Positions 8,302-16,927 of a stretch of 64,000 nucleotides of DNA are shown piece after piece. The first letter of the stretch is position 1; every line of letters begins with the position of its first letter. The DNA comes from Ignavibacteriales bacterium. Lineage in GTDB: Bacteria; Bacteroidota; Ignavibacteria; Ignavibacteriales; Melioribacteraceae. The DNA is taken from the NCBI GenBank assembly GCA_021740915.1, contig JAIOYW010000001.1, forward strand, positions 186,001 through 250,000. The letters run 5' to 3'. A program made the translations under genes and the position numbers. The notes under the pieces were generated by a model. The model saw only the letters and a list, made by a program, of their open reading frames with translations, was not told where the DNA came from and did not search any database.

Positions 8302-9954
8302 ATGAAAAAAATACTGATTTTACTCATCGTTTTAGCCGGAATCTCATTCGGTCAGGCGGGCTATGTTGAATATGACCATAACATATATAATTTCCTCCAA
8401 AGGATGCAGATCACTGGAATCATAACCAATTATGATGAATTTGAAATTCCTAAAGCAACCCCACAAGTAATTGAATTTTTAAGAGAAATAGAGCAAAAAC
8501 AGGATATTATAAGTGACATTGATCGTCAGCGGCTTGACGATTTTCTTAGAGAATTTCAATTCGAAAATAAAACTGATATCGATAATTACCATTCACTTTT
8601 TCCGGAGTTTTCATTAGCAAAGCATTTTGATGAAAAGGAAAAAGCGCTTTTTATCTCTGCTGATTCTAATAATTTCTTTCTTAAAGTAAACTTTAGAGCG
8701 ACGATTGAAAATCATTTCAACCATAATTTATTAAGTCGTGATGCAGCAATGATTTTTTATGGCGGATCTATTAGTGGAAGAATCCAAAATAATATTGGTT
8801 TCTATATCTATTCTACGAATGGAACATTTGTCGGTAATCGAAGCCTTGTTTCTGAACAACCACGAATAAAGTATAATTATAAATTCAACGAGAGTCCTGG
8901 ACAGTCTGCAAATTCGGATTATTTTGATGAAACAGAGGGATTCCTAAGTTATAATACGAAACATATTGATTTGAAAATCGGAAGAGATCGGAAATTGCTT
9001 GGCTATGGTAAGATAAAAAATGTACTGAGCGAAATTGCGCCGCCGATGGATTATCTCAGTTTTAGCATTAAGTATGGAATATTTTCATTCGACTATACCC
9101 ATGGGAAACTACTCGGAAATTTGACTATTTCGAGTGATTCAGTGATCGGATCAATAAAATCGGTGGGTGAAAAGTATTTTGTTCATCATAGGTTCAGGTT
9201 TGATTTATCTAAAAAATTCTCATTAGGTTTTGGTGAAAATCTCATTTATTCCAGAAGATCAATGGATTTGGCTTACCTCAACCCGTTAAATTATTTTAAG
9301 AGTATTGAACATTTTAATCAGGATCGGGATAATTCTCAGATTTTCCTTGATTTCACTTACAAGCCTGTTGACGGGTTTCTTATTTTTTTGGCTTTCCATC
9401 TTGATGACATCAATTTCTCCGAGATTGGAAAAGGGTGGCATGGGAACCAGACTGCCTATAACTTATTACTCAGTTCAACTTTAATTGAGCCTTTTGACTT
9501 ATCATTTCAATTTCTGCTCATCGAGCCATATTTTTACACGCACCGTATTCAGGAAAATAATTTTACAAACCTCAATCATCCGCTTGTCGGAAATCTGCAG
9601 CCTAATTCACTTAATTTTTATTTTTTTACAGAAGCATGGTTAAGTTACAAACTAATGCTCGGTTTTTCAGCAGGATATTCAATTCACGGTACAAATGTTT
9701 ATGATCCTTCCGGTAAATTACTTATAAATAATGGTGGTAGCGTTATTGATTCACGCAGGAATACTCTGGATGCTCTGCAGGTTTTCTTTCTTGATGGACC
9801 ACAGGAAATAAAAAAAGAGATTAGTTTTCAATATAAGTACGAAATAATTTCAGGAATTTTTATGATTGGAGACATCGTTTATCTTAATAAAATTATGGAT
9901 CAGGAAAAATCTACATCTGTTAATGTTATGAACAGGTTGTTAATAACATTATAA
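8302..9954 (+). CDS. Wzi-like capsule-assembly outer-membrane protein (probable)
   Basis: A secreted protein of 550 residues from ATG 8302. This start places the signal peptide (MKKILILLIVLAGISFGQ) at the N-terminus; an in-frame ATG at 8284 lies inside the glycosyltransferase gene. After a helical N-terminal region (to about residue 110) come many alternating amphipathic strands, as in an 18-strand barrel. The block with FGENLIYSRRSMDLAYLNPLNYF resembles the conserved centre of Wzi-type proteins, which bind capsular polysaccharide at the cell surface. The pairing with a glycosyltransferase fits. A generic outer-membrane barrel is the alternative. Confidence 0.6.
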   Translation: MKKILILLIVLAGISFGQAGYVEYDHNIYNFLQRMQITGIITNYDEFEIPKATPQVIEFLREIEQKQDIISDIDRQRLDDFLREFQFENKTDIDNYHSLFPEFSLAKHFDEKEKALFISADSNNFFLKVNFRATIENHFNHNLLSRDAAMIFYGGSISGRIQNNIGFYIYSTNGTFVGNRSLVSEQPRIKYNYKFNESPGQSANSDYFDETEGFLSYNTKHIDLKIGRDRKLLGYGKIKNVLSEIAPPMDYLSFSIKYGIFSFDYTHGKLLGNLTISSDSVIGSIKSVGEKYFVHHRFRFDLSKKFSLGFGENLIYSRRSMDLAYLNPLNYFKSIEHFNQDRDNSQIFLDFTYKPVDGFLIFLAFHLDDINFSEIGKGWHGNQTAYNLLLSSTLIEPFDLSFQFLLIEPYFYTHRIQENNFTNLNHPLVGNLQPNSLNFYFFTEAWLSYKLMLGFSAGYSIHGTNVYDPSGKLLINNGGSVIDSRRNTLDALQVFFLDGPQEIKKEISFQYKYEIISGIFMIGDIVYLNKIMDQEKSTSVNVMNRLLITL

Positions 9955-10017
9955 TTCTGTTAAGTGAAAAATTGAAACAAAGTATTAAATATCAGGTATA
10001 ATTTCTGAAAGGTTAAT

Positions 10018-10584
10018 ATGGATTTAATAAATTTTACGAACCTGAAAGAAAAAGTATTTCATTATAAGAATATGACACCGAATATCGATCCTTCGGTATT
10101 CCTTGCGCCTGGTTCTAAGATTATCGGCAATGTGACGATTGGAGAATTTTCAAGTGTATGGTATAACACCGTAATTCGGGGAGATGTTCATTATATCAAA
10201 ATTGGTAACAAAACAAATATTCAGGACAATTCTATGCTCCATGTTACCAATGGGAAATATCCACTTAATATAGGGAATGAAGTAACTATTGGACACAGTG
10301 TTAATTTACACGGCTGTACACTGAATGATCGGTGCTTTGTCGGAATTGGAGCCATAATTCTTGATGGCGCCGTTATTGAGCCGGAAGCTATGGTGGCAGC
10401 CGGAGCGGTTGTTCCCCCAGGTGTGCGTGTGCCGAGCGGTTTTCTATTCGGAGGCGTACCGGCAAAACAACTCAGGAAACTGACTGCTTTTGAATTAAAT
10501 GATTTCATTGCTTCTGCTGAAAGGTACGTCCAGTATTCTGTTGACACATATACGACATTTATTTCGTCAGGGATAAAATACTAA
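10018..10584 (+). CDS. Gamma-class carbonic anhydrase-like hexapeptide-repeat protein
   Basis: A left-handed beta-helix protein (188 residues) of the CaiE/PaaY/YrdA gamma-carbonic-anhydrase family. Hexapeptide repeats run from about residue 25 to 150. The three metal-binding histidines can be placed in GDVHYIKIG, DNSMLHVT and IGHSVNLHGCT. Members either hydrate CO2 or act as acyltransferase-like proteins, so the actual activity is uncertain. Ribosome-binding site GAAAGG precedes ATG 10018. ybeY follows after eight bases. Confidence 0.85.
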   Translation: MDLINFTNLKEKVFHYKNMTPNIDPSVFLAPGSKIIGNVTIGEFSSVWYNTVIRGDVHYIKIGNKTNIQDNSMLHVTNGKYPLNIGNEVTIGHSVNLHGCTLNDRCFVGIGAIILDGAVIEPEAMVAAGAVVPPGVRVPSGFLFGGVPAKQLRKLTAFELNDFIASAERYVQYSVDTYTTFISSGIKY

Positions 10585-10592
10585 GGTATAAA

Positions 10593-11030
10593 ATGGCGAC
10601 AAAATTGACCATAATAAATACTTCTTCCAAAAAAATTAATAAAAGAGGAGTGCGGGAACTCGTAAAAAAGCTTTCTGAACATTTTTCTTTTTCTGTATTT
10701 TCCCTCGAGATTTATTTTGTTTCATCTTCAGATATATCTGAAATAAATAAAAACTATCTGAATCATGAGGGAACTACCGATGTGATCACATTTGACTACT
10801 CGGAAGTAAAGCAAAGAATCGATTCAGAGATATACATTTCAGTGCAGGATGCAGAAGAAAATGCGAAAATTTACAGTGTATCCCTCGAATTGGAATTAAA
10901 AAGATTGATTATCCACGGAGTTTTACATATTTTGGGCTATGACGACAAAGACTCATCAAAGAAGTTAATAATGAAATCTATTGAAGATGAACTTACCAAT
11001 AATATTATTCTGGAGAAAAATATAATTTAA
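10593..11030 (+). CDS. ybeY: Endoribonuclease YbeY (rRNA maturation factor)
   Basis: Metal-dependent RNase used in 16S rRNA 3' processing and ribosome quality control (145 residues). The signature reads HGVLHILGYDDKD: two histidines spaced H-x3-H are kept, but the third position of the canonical H-x3-H-x5-H is Asp. From general knowledge, Bacteroidota YbeY proteins often have an aspartate or lysine-aspartate here, so this is more likely lineage variation than loss of activity. The conserved TTDVITFDY segment is also present. It lies two bases upstream of the smg-like gene. Confidence 0.9.
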   Translation: MATKLTIINTSSKKINKRGVRELVKKLSEHFSFSVFSLEIYFVSSSDISEINKNYLNHEGTTDVITFDYSEVKQRIDSEIYISVQDAEENAKIYSVSLELELKRLIIHGVLHILGYDDKDSSKKLIMKSIEDELTNNIILEKNII

Positions 11031-11031
11031 G

Positions 11032-11493
11032 ATGACTCCATCAAAAATTATTGAAGTACTCGCAAAAATACTTGACTATTTGAATAAAAATTATACTTTG
11101 GATGAAGTGAATTCCAAATTAATACGTAATAAACGATTCGACAGTTTTACATTAAGTACGGCATACAGCCTTATTTTTGATAAGGTGCTAAGTAAAAGGC
11201 TGAACAATTTTTATTATGATAATAAACCCGGTGAAAAATTCCGGATTTTTACTGAAGAAGAAAAGAATTTTATTGGGGAAGAAAATCTGAATTATATAAT
11301 GTATCTTGCGAATGTAGGATTATTGGATATTTCTACTCTCGAAATGATTTTGGAACAATTGATGCTTTTCCCGGCCGATAAAATTACAAAGAACGACATA
11401 AACTGGCTTATTTATATATCACTGATTGAATTTAATTCAGATATTCTTCCAGGCAGCCGATTACTGCTTGGCTCTCATGATACAATAAATTAG
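11032..11493 (+). CDS. smg: Smg/DUF494 family protein
   Basis: A mostly helical 153-residue protein. The C-terminal half (FRIFTEEEKNFIG ... GLLDISTLEMILEQLMLF ... DINWLIYISLIEF) follows the Smg/DUF494 pattern, in which an S/T-R-x-F/Y-x-x-E segment precedes a 'GIL ... E ... I-x-x-L' helix and a final K/N-W hydrophobic helix. In Proteobacteria smg sits near dprA and topA; no molecular function is established. Here it lies directly before a Xer recombinase gene, a neighbourhood that makes the Smg call more credible. Confidence 0.6.
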   Translation: MTPSKIIEVLAKILDYLNKNYTLDEVNSKLIRNKRFDSFTLSTAYSLIFDKVLSKRLNNFYYDNKPGEKFRIFTEEEKNFIGEENLNYIMYLANVGLLDISTLEMILEQLMLFPADKITKNDINWLIYISLIEFNSDILPGSRLLLGSHDTIN

Positions 11494-11499
11494 GTAAAT

Positions 11500-12393
11500 A
11501 TGGATGATATTTTCAGGGAACAGATAACTGGTTATCGTTCCGAAATGGAGGGTATCAGAGGCGTATCTTCCAATACAGTAAAATCCTATTTGACTGATAT
11601 AAAACAGTTCGCGGAATTTCTTAAGACTAATTCCATTTCATCATTTTATTCAGTAAATGAAAGGATAATAAGGACTTATCTTTCTTTTCTTAATGATAAT
11701 GATCTGGAAAAAGCTACGATAGGAAGAAAGTTATCCTCCCTCCGGAGTTTTTATGATTATTTACTTCGCACCCAAAATAATGCAGGTAATGTTCTAAAAC
11801 ATATTAAAAATCCAAAAGTATCACGGAAACTGCCGGAGATTATTCCGGACAATACATTTGTCGTTTTATTGGACAGCATTAAAAAAAATGAATCACCTCC
11901 GGATGCTTTAATATTTAGTGCTATACTGGAACTTCTTTATGGTTGCGCCTTGCGTGTGTCGGAAGTATGCTCACTAAAGTTGAGCGATGTTAGCCTCGAC
12001 GCTAAATCACTCAGAGTTCTCGGCAAGGGATCGAAATATAGGATTGTTCCTCTTGGGAGTAAATCTGTTCTGACAATTAAACAATACATGACGTGGAGGA
12101 TTTCGAGATCAGAATTTGATAATCTTTTGCTCACATCGAAGAGAAAACCGGTTTATGAAAGATTTGTTTACAGAATTGTTAATAAATATCTGAAGGAGGT
12201 TGCCAGCTTGGAAAGAAACAGCCCTCATATATTGAGGCACAGCGCTGCTACTCATATGATGAATAATGGCGCTGATCTCATGGCAGTTAAGGAAATACTT
12301 GGTCATGAGAATCTATCTACAACTCAGATTTACACACATGTTAGTATTGAAAGGCTTAAAAAAGCCTACAAATCAGCTCATCCAAAATCTTAA
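11500..12393 (+). CDS. xerD: XerC/XerD-type tyrosine recombinase
   Basis: A 297-residue site-specific recombinase, presumably for chromosome dimer resolution at dif. An N-terminal SAM-like core-binding domain (1-90) is followed by the catalytic domain with Arg152 (ALRVSEV), a Lys in the beta-hairpin LGKGSKYR, His243-x2-Arg246 (HILRHSAATHM), His269 (LGHENLS) and nucleophile Tyr278 (QIYTHVS). All catalytic residues are intact and no integron or phage genes are nearby, so a housekeeping Xer is more likely than a mobile integrase. XerC versus XerD cannot be settled here. Confidence 0.88.
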   Translation: MDDIFREQITGYRSEMEGIRGVSSNTVKSYLTDIKQFAEFLKTNSISSFYSVNERIIRTYLSFLNDNDLEKATIGRKLSSLRSFYDYLLRTQNNAGNVLKHIKNPKVSRKLPEIIPDNTFVVLLDSIKKNESPPDALIFSAILELLYGCALRVSEVCSLKLSDVSLDAKSLRVLGKGSKYRIVPLGSKSVLTIKQYMTWRISRSEFDNLLLTSKRKPVYERFVYRIVNKYLKEVASLERNSPHILRHSAATHMMNNGADLMAVKEILGHENLSTTQIYTHVSIERLKKAYKSAHPKS

Positions 12394-12402
12394 GGAGTTC
12401 TT

Positions 12403-12705
12403 ATGAACATCAACATAACATCTCGTAAGTTCCGTGCAAAAGACATTTTGAAAGATTATATCACTCAGGAAGTTAAAGGTTTAAACCGGTATAATGATCA
12501 GGTCATGGATGTTAATGTGATATTAAGTTTCACACACATGAAAGACAGCATAAAAACTTGTGAGATGGTAGTACATATTCCTGGCAAAATTATTACAGTC
12601 ACAGCGGAATCAGAAGAATTTGAGAAATCCATTCATCAATGTATTGAAAAGGTCATCCGACAGTTGACTAAAGAAAAAACTAAGAAACTAAATAAGATTA
12701 GATGA
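12403..12705 (+). CDS. hpf: Ribosome hibernation-promoting factor, short form (HPF/RaiA)
   Basis: Binds the 30S decoding centre and silences ribosomes in slow growth. The 100 residues carry the beta-alpha-beta-beta-beta-alpha fold pattern (MNINITSRKFRAKDILKDYI ... IHQCIEKVIRQLTKEK). It lacks the C-terminal dimerisation domain of long HPF. An AAGGAG ribosome-binding site precedes ATG 12403, and the stop overlaps the hprK start by four bases (ATGA), so HPF and HPr kinase are co-translated. Confidence 0.88.
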   Translation: MNINITSRKFRAKDILKDYITQEVKGLNRYNDQVMDVNVILSFTHMKDSIKTCEMVVHIPGKIITVTAESEEFEKSIHQCIEKVIRQLTKEKTKKLNKIR

Positions 12706-13715
12706 TCGATCTCAGTAAAAATATAATCTCAAGAAAAAAAAACATAAATGTTGATTTTTTCTATCAACATGTTAAAGACCGCTTTAAAGTCAGACTTCAT
12801 TCTTCAACAATTGGTTTTGACAGAGAGATAGTTGATCACAATTTACACAGACCCGGTCTTGCATTGGCCGGGTTTGTGGAGTTATTCACTTCAAAAAGGA
12901 TACAGATTTTCGGGAATACAGAGATGGAATACCTGAAAATTTTAAGTCCTGAGGGAAGATATAAAGCCCTCGACAACATTTTCAGATGCGATATTCCATG
13001 TCTGATCGTAACAAACGGAACAGAACCACCGGCAGAAATGTCTGAATTGGCTGAAAAATATAAAATTGCGATTTTTATTTCTGAATACAATACAACTAAA
13101 AGTGTCTATCTAATAAGTGATTTTCTTGACGACCAATTTGCACCGACATTATCGCTTCACGGATCTTTTGTAGATGTATATGGAGTTGGAATGGTGTTTA
13201 TGGGCAATTCAGGTATAGGAAAAAGTGAAGTTGCTCTGGATTTGGTTGAAAGAGGTCATCGTCTCGTTGCAGATGATGTAGTTATCTTCACAAAAAAGGG
13301 GGAAGGAATCCTTATCGGCTCCGGCACCGATACTGTGCAGCATCTTATGGAGATCAGGGGAATAGGTTTTATTGATGTCCGGGGAATGTTCGGTATCAGA
13401 GCTATAAGATTTCAAAAAAGACTTGAAATCATTATTGAGTTGGAAGTTTGGGACGATTCAACTCATTATACAAGAACTGGGCTTGATGAAACTTTTTTAA
13501 ACATTATGGATGTTGATATACAGTATGTCAAACTTCCGATTGTTCCCGGAAAAAATATTACAGTCATCGCGGAAGTGATAGCTCTGAATTATTTACTGAA
13601 ACACTATGGTCATGACGCCACAAAAATTTTACAGGAAAGGATGTCTCACAAAATGAAAACGCAAAAAACTGGGATTGACCGTGTGATTGATTATTTTGAG
13701 CACGATTTTGAATAA
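12702..13715 (+). CDS. hprK: HPr kinase/phosphorylase
   Basis: Bifunctional Ser kinase/phosphorylase classically acting on HPr in carbon regulation (337 residues). The N-terminal HprK_N domain is followed by the kinase domain, with P-loop GNSGIGKS at residues 168-175, the catalytic-acid region VADDVV, and the family signature EIRGIGFIDVRGMFG. No PTS gene is in the window; many Bacteroidota and Chlorobi encode HprK with few or no PTS transporters, so its substrate may be an HPr used only for regulation. A putative Bacteroidota-type promoter separates it from the next gene. Confidence 0.94.
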   Translation: MIDLSKNIISRKKNINVDFFYQHVKDRFKVRLHSSTIGFDREIVDHNLHRPGLALAGFVELFTSKRIQIFGNTEMEYLKILSPEGRYKALDNIFRCDIPCLIVTNGTEPPAEMSELAEKYKIAIFISEYNTTKSVYLISDFLDDQFAPTLSLHGSFVDVYGVGMVFMGNSGIGKSEVALDLVERGHRLVADDVVIFTKKGEGILIGSGTDTVQHLMEIRGIGFIDVRGMFGIRAIRFQKRLEIIIELEVWDDSTHYTRTGLDETFLNIMDVDIQYVKLPIVPGKNITVIAEVIALNYLLKHYGHDATKILQERMSHKMKTQKTGIDRVIDYFEHDFE

Positions 13716-13719
13716 TAAA

Positions 13720-13751
13720 TTTGTTTTTTATTGCCGAGAATGTTATATTCG
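13720..13751 (+). promoter_or_regulatory. Putative Bacteroidota-type promoter of the M23 peptidase gene
   Basis: TTTG at 13720-13723 and TATATTCG at 13744-13751 are separated by 20 bases, matching the -33 TTTG / -7 TAnnTTTG arrangement known for Bacteroidota sigma-A promoters except for one C. Transcription would start close to 13757, leaving only about ten bases before the ATG at 13767. Read by eye and not tested. Confidence 0.4.
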
Positions 13752-13766
13752 CCGTCAAGTTAATAT

Positions 13767-14693
13767 ATGAAAAACTTTTACTACTTTTCAAAGAATAAGC
13801 TTAAGTTCATAGAAATCTCGAATTTCTACAGGAAATTCTTGTTTCTTATCGGATTTTTCTCCATTTTATTTACCTTTTTCATCTTCGGGGCATATTTTTT
13901 TATTAATGATATTGTTAACCCGGATGTTAAAGTTAAAGAACTTGAGAGAAAAAACAGAGAACTTAAATCATTGTTTTCTGATTTATATGACAGATATGAG
14001 AATCTTGATAATGATCTGTTAGAACTTCAGAAAAAGAACGACGATCTGCGGCTTGCTACAAACCTCAAACCACTTTCTGAAGAGGATCGTGAGGTGGGCA
14101 CAGGTGGAAATATTTTCCCCAAAATTGACATTAAAGATATGGATGATTTTAATGACGTTGTATCTGTTCTTAAAAAATACGTCAATAATATTTCATCCAA
14201 ACTGGAATTTGAATCAAATAATTACAAAGAGATTCAACAAAAAATAAAAACTAACGAGCAATTATTTTCAGCTATACCTGCAATAATTCCTACATTTGGC
14301 TCGGTTGGTGATGATTTTGGACTAAGGATGCACCCCATATTAAAAATTCGCCGGATGCATGAAGGACTTGATATCGTTACTGATACCGGCACACCTGTTT
14401 ATGCTCCAGGTGGAGGAAATGTTAGTTTTACCGGAAACAGAGGAGGTTACGGAATCACTCTGGAAGTTTCCCACGGATTTGGATATAAAACCCTTTATGG
14501 ACACCTTTCAAGAATTGTGGTCAGGCCCGGACAGAAAATTAATCGGGGAGATCTAATTGCTTACACCGGTAATTCCGGAAAACTGACTACGGGACCGCAT
14601 TTGCACTATGAAATTCGTCATAATGGCATTCCGTTAAATCCGAAGAATTTTATTTACGACAACATCAATTTATTTGAATTAGTATCAAAGTAA
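13767..14693 (+). CDS. M23-family membrane-anchored murein peptidase
   Basis: A LytM-type metallopeptidase or regulator of peptidoglycan cleavage (308 residues). The cytoplasmic start is followed by one membrane helix (about 22-50), a coiled coil (about 58-98), a linker, and a periplasmic M23 domain from about residue 180. The zinc ligands are visible: H-x3-D in MHEGLDIV and HxH in GPHLHYEI, plus YGHLS. It should therefore be an active endopeptidase rather than an EnvC/NlpD-like degenerate form. It stands behind its own promoter, and a DUF2795 gene follows after 18 bases. Confidence 0.9.
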   Translation: MKNFYYFSKNKLKFIEISNFYRKFLFLIGFFSILFTFFIFGAYFFINDIVNPDVKVKELERKNRELKSLFSDLYDRYENLDNDLLELQKKNDDLRLATNLKPLSEEDREVGTGGNIFPKIDIKDMDDFNDVVSVLKKYVNNISSKLEFESNNYKEIQQKIKTNEQLFSAIPAIIPTFGSVGDDFGLRMHPILKIRRMHEGLDIVTDTGTPVYAPGGGNVSFTGNRGGYGITLEVSHGFGYKTLYGHLSRIVVRPGQKINRGDLIAYTGNSGKLTTGPHLHYEIRHNGIPLNPKNFIYDNINLFELVSK

Positions 14694-14711
14694 TTTCCCG
14701 GAGTTCATTTT

Positions 14712-14942
14712 ATGATTTGGACTGTTGAATTAGCCTCTTATCTTGATGACGCTCCATGGCCGGCTACGCGAGACGAATTAATCGATTATGCCGAGCGCAT
14801 AGGTGCGCCCCTCGAAGTGGTTGAAAATCTTCAGGAACTTGAAGACTCAGATGAAGAATATGAAACTATTGAAGACATTTGGCCTGATTACCCCAGTGAT
14901 GAGGACTTTTTCTATAATGATGACGAATATTCACAAAATTAA
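14712..14942 (+). CDS. DUF2795 family small acidic protein
   Basis: A 76-residue acidic protein. The pattern LASYLDDAPWPATRDELIDYAERIGAPLEVVENLQEL matches DUF2795, a small helical domain found in many bacteria with no established function. The C-terminal 25 residues are strongly acidic (D/E runs with aromatic residues) and probably disordered. It has its own ATG after GGAG (14701-14704) and lies between the M23 peptidase and holB. Confidence 0.75.
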   Translation: MIWTVELASYLDDAPWPATRDELIDYAERIGAPLEVVENLQELEDSDEEYETIEDIWPDYPSDEDFFYNDDEYSQN

Positions 14943-14953
14943 TAGCATCTGAA

Positions 14954-16063
14954 TTGACCGATAAATTAAATAGGGGAGTCTATGGGCAAAAAAGAATCAT
15001 GGACTCTCTATTTAAAATATATAAATCTAAAAATATACCTCATGCTTTCATTTTTTCCGGGAAAAAGGGATTAGGAAAGTTTTATACTGCGATTAATTTC
15101 CTCCAGCTTATTAATTCCCATCTTCCAACCACCATATTAGACCAAATTTCCAAATTACGAGAGCCATACGTAAAGCTATTATTTCCCTTGCCAAAGGGTC
15201 GGTCAGAAACGACGGATGATAATCCTTTTGATAAACTTGAAAAGGAAACTGTCAGATTAATACAGGATGAAATAGCGAAAAAAAGTGCGAACCCGTTCTA
15301 CGAAATCCAGATAGAAAAGGCAAATTCAATAAAAATAAGTTCGGTCAGGGATGTAATCAGAACACTTTCTTTGTCCTTTGACGAAGCTGAATATCGCTCA
15401 GTCATTATTATGTTGCCTGAGAAGATGAGCAGTGAAGCTCAAAACGCACTTTTAAAAACTTTGGAAGAACCACCGGAAAAAGTTGTGTTCTTTTTACTAA
15501 GTGAAAACATTAATGGGGTATTACCAACAATTGTTTCCCGATGTTGGAAATATAATTTCGATGACTTGAATAATAATGAGATATCAGCGATTCTAACCGA
15601 TTATTTCCCGGAATATTCGGGAAGTGAATTAATTGAAAGAATAGGCGAATGCAGCTCAGTTCAAGAAGCGATTGAGTTTATTAATTCTGATCTTTCAAAT
15701 GAGAACAGACTTGTAATTGAGTTTCTCAGACATGCGATTGCGGGAAATTATTATACGTCATCTGAGGTTGTAAAAATTCTGACTGAAAAAGATGATAAAA
15801 CCGTTATTACGAGATTTTTAGTAAAAATCTATCAATGGTTCTCAGATTCAATTAAAGAACGGAACAATTTTGATAGGCTTTATGACACTGATAATTATGA
15901 AAGTATCGCCAAATTCAATGCAAGATTTCCTGATGCAGACATAGAATACTTACTTTCAAAAATTGATTATTTACTTCAATTGATTGATTCGACCAATGTT
16001 GCCTTGAATATAATTCTGATGAATGTTATATTTGAGGTTAACAATGTCGCATTAAAGGAATGA
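14954..16063 (+). CDS. holB: DNA polymerase III delta prime subunit-like clamp-loader ATPase
   Basis: Clamp-loader subunit (369 residues, TTG start at 14954). The AAA+ fold is recognisable: opening VYGQKRIMDSL, a degenerate P-loop SGKKGLGKF where the final Ser/Thr is replaced by Phe, the MSSEAQNALLKTLEEPPE block, and the SRC sensor motif in VSRCWKY. The broken P-loop and the lack of a clear zinc finger fit delta prime, which does not hydrolyse ATP, rather than gamma/tau. Its position directly upstream of ricT matches the common holB-ricT (yaaT) arrangement. Confidence 0.85.
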   Translation: MTDKLNRGVYGQKRIMDSLFKIYKSKNIPHAFIFSGKKGLGKFYTAINFLQLINSHLPTTILDQISKLREPYVKLLFPLPKGRSETTDDNPFDKLEKETVRLIQDEIAKKSANPFYEIQIEKANSIKISSVRDVIRTLSLSFDEAEYRSVIIMLPEKMSSEAQNALLKTLEEPPEKVVFFLLSENINGVLPTIVSRCWKYNFDDLNNNEISAILTDYFPEYSGSELIERIGECSSVQEAIEFINSDLSNENRLVIEFLRHAIAGNYYTSSEVVKILTEKDDKTVITRFLVKIYQWFSDSIKERNNFDRLYDTDNYESIAKFNARFPDADIEYLLSKIDYLLQLIDSTNVALNIILMNVIFEVNNVALKE

Positions 16064-16064
16064 T

Positions 16065-16907
16065 ATGATAAAACAGGACCTTTCATTTCTAAAAGGTAGT
16101 GTCGAAATAGGAAATGAAAACATTAATAGTATCTGTAGTTATTATAAAATTCTTTCTGAAAAACTTGAAAGTGATATTATCCCCGAAGACCTTAAATATC
16201 AGCTCAACATTCTAGAAAATCAAGACAAGATTGTCGATGAAACAGTGAGTAAGACAGCCAAATTCTTGGAAATAGAATGTGACGGGCTGATTCACGTACC
16301 TTTTTGTAAGATTCCCGATGAGGCAGAGATAGAGATTTATCCCGGGGATGTCATACTGATCAGTAATGAAGATTCGGTCGAAATTGCAAAAGTAAAAGAC
16401 CTCGGGGAGGTTGTTTGCCTAAAAGTTGCAAAAATAATCCGTGATTGTGAGCATTTTCCAGTCTTTATTAGAAAATTGAATATGGATGATGAACACCGAT
16501 TTTCACAGAATAAAGTGATAGAAAAGAAAGCTGTCCCATTTTTTAAGGAACTTGTTGAAAATCTACAACTCAGCATGAAACTTGTTTCAATCCATTACCA
16601 GTTCGATCGTAAAAAAATGTTTTTTTTCTATACGTCTGATGGGCGCGTTGATTTCCGTGAATTAGCGAAACTACTTGCAGCCGAATTCCGTACAAGGATA
16701 GAACTCAGACAGATTGGAATGAGAGATGAAGCAAAAAAAATTGGCGGTTTGGGTAGCTGTGGAAGGGAATATTGCTGCGTAGCTTTTATAAATAACTTTA
16801 AGAATCTCGGTATTTCGGTTCAAAATGAAACCGGGAATACCAATAATATTTCCAAAAGTTGTGGACCATGCGGCAAACTGAAGTGTTGTTTCCATTTTGA
16901 AAACTAA
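16065..16907 (+). CDS. ricT: RicT/YaaT-like PSP1-domain iron-sulfur protein
   Basis: A 280-residue PSP1-domain protein. The C-terminal part has the diagnostic cysteines GGLGSCGREYCC ... SCGPCGKLKCC, which in Bacillus RicT help hold a [4Fe-4S] cluster in the RicA-RicF-RicT complex that controls mRNA maturation. RicA (YmcA) and RicF (YlbF) are not in the window, so the same role here is inferred. The N-terminal 85 residues are not conserved in an obvious way. It begins two bases after holB. Confidence 0.85.
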   Translation: MIKQDLSFLKGSVEIGNENINSICSYYKILSEKLESDIIPEDLKYQLNILENQDKIVDETVSKTAKFLEIECDGLIHVPFCKIPDEAEIEIYPGDVILISNEDSVEIAKVKDLGEVVCLKVAKIIRDCEHFPVFIRKLNMDDEHRFSQNKVIEKKAVPFFKELVENLQLSMKLVSIHYQFDRKKMFFFYTSDGRVDFRELAKLLAAEFRTRIELRQIGMRDEAKKIGGLGSCGREYCCVAFINNFKNLGISVQNETGNTNNISKSCGPCGKLKCCFHFEN

Positions 16908-16927
16908 TAATTTTTTATGGATAAAAA

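Noticed and set aside
11500-12393. Xer gene as a mobile-element integrase
   Set aside because: It sits between smg and hpf, both housekeeping genes, with no attachment sites, excisionase or phage genes, so a housekeeping Xer is more likely.
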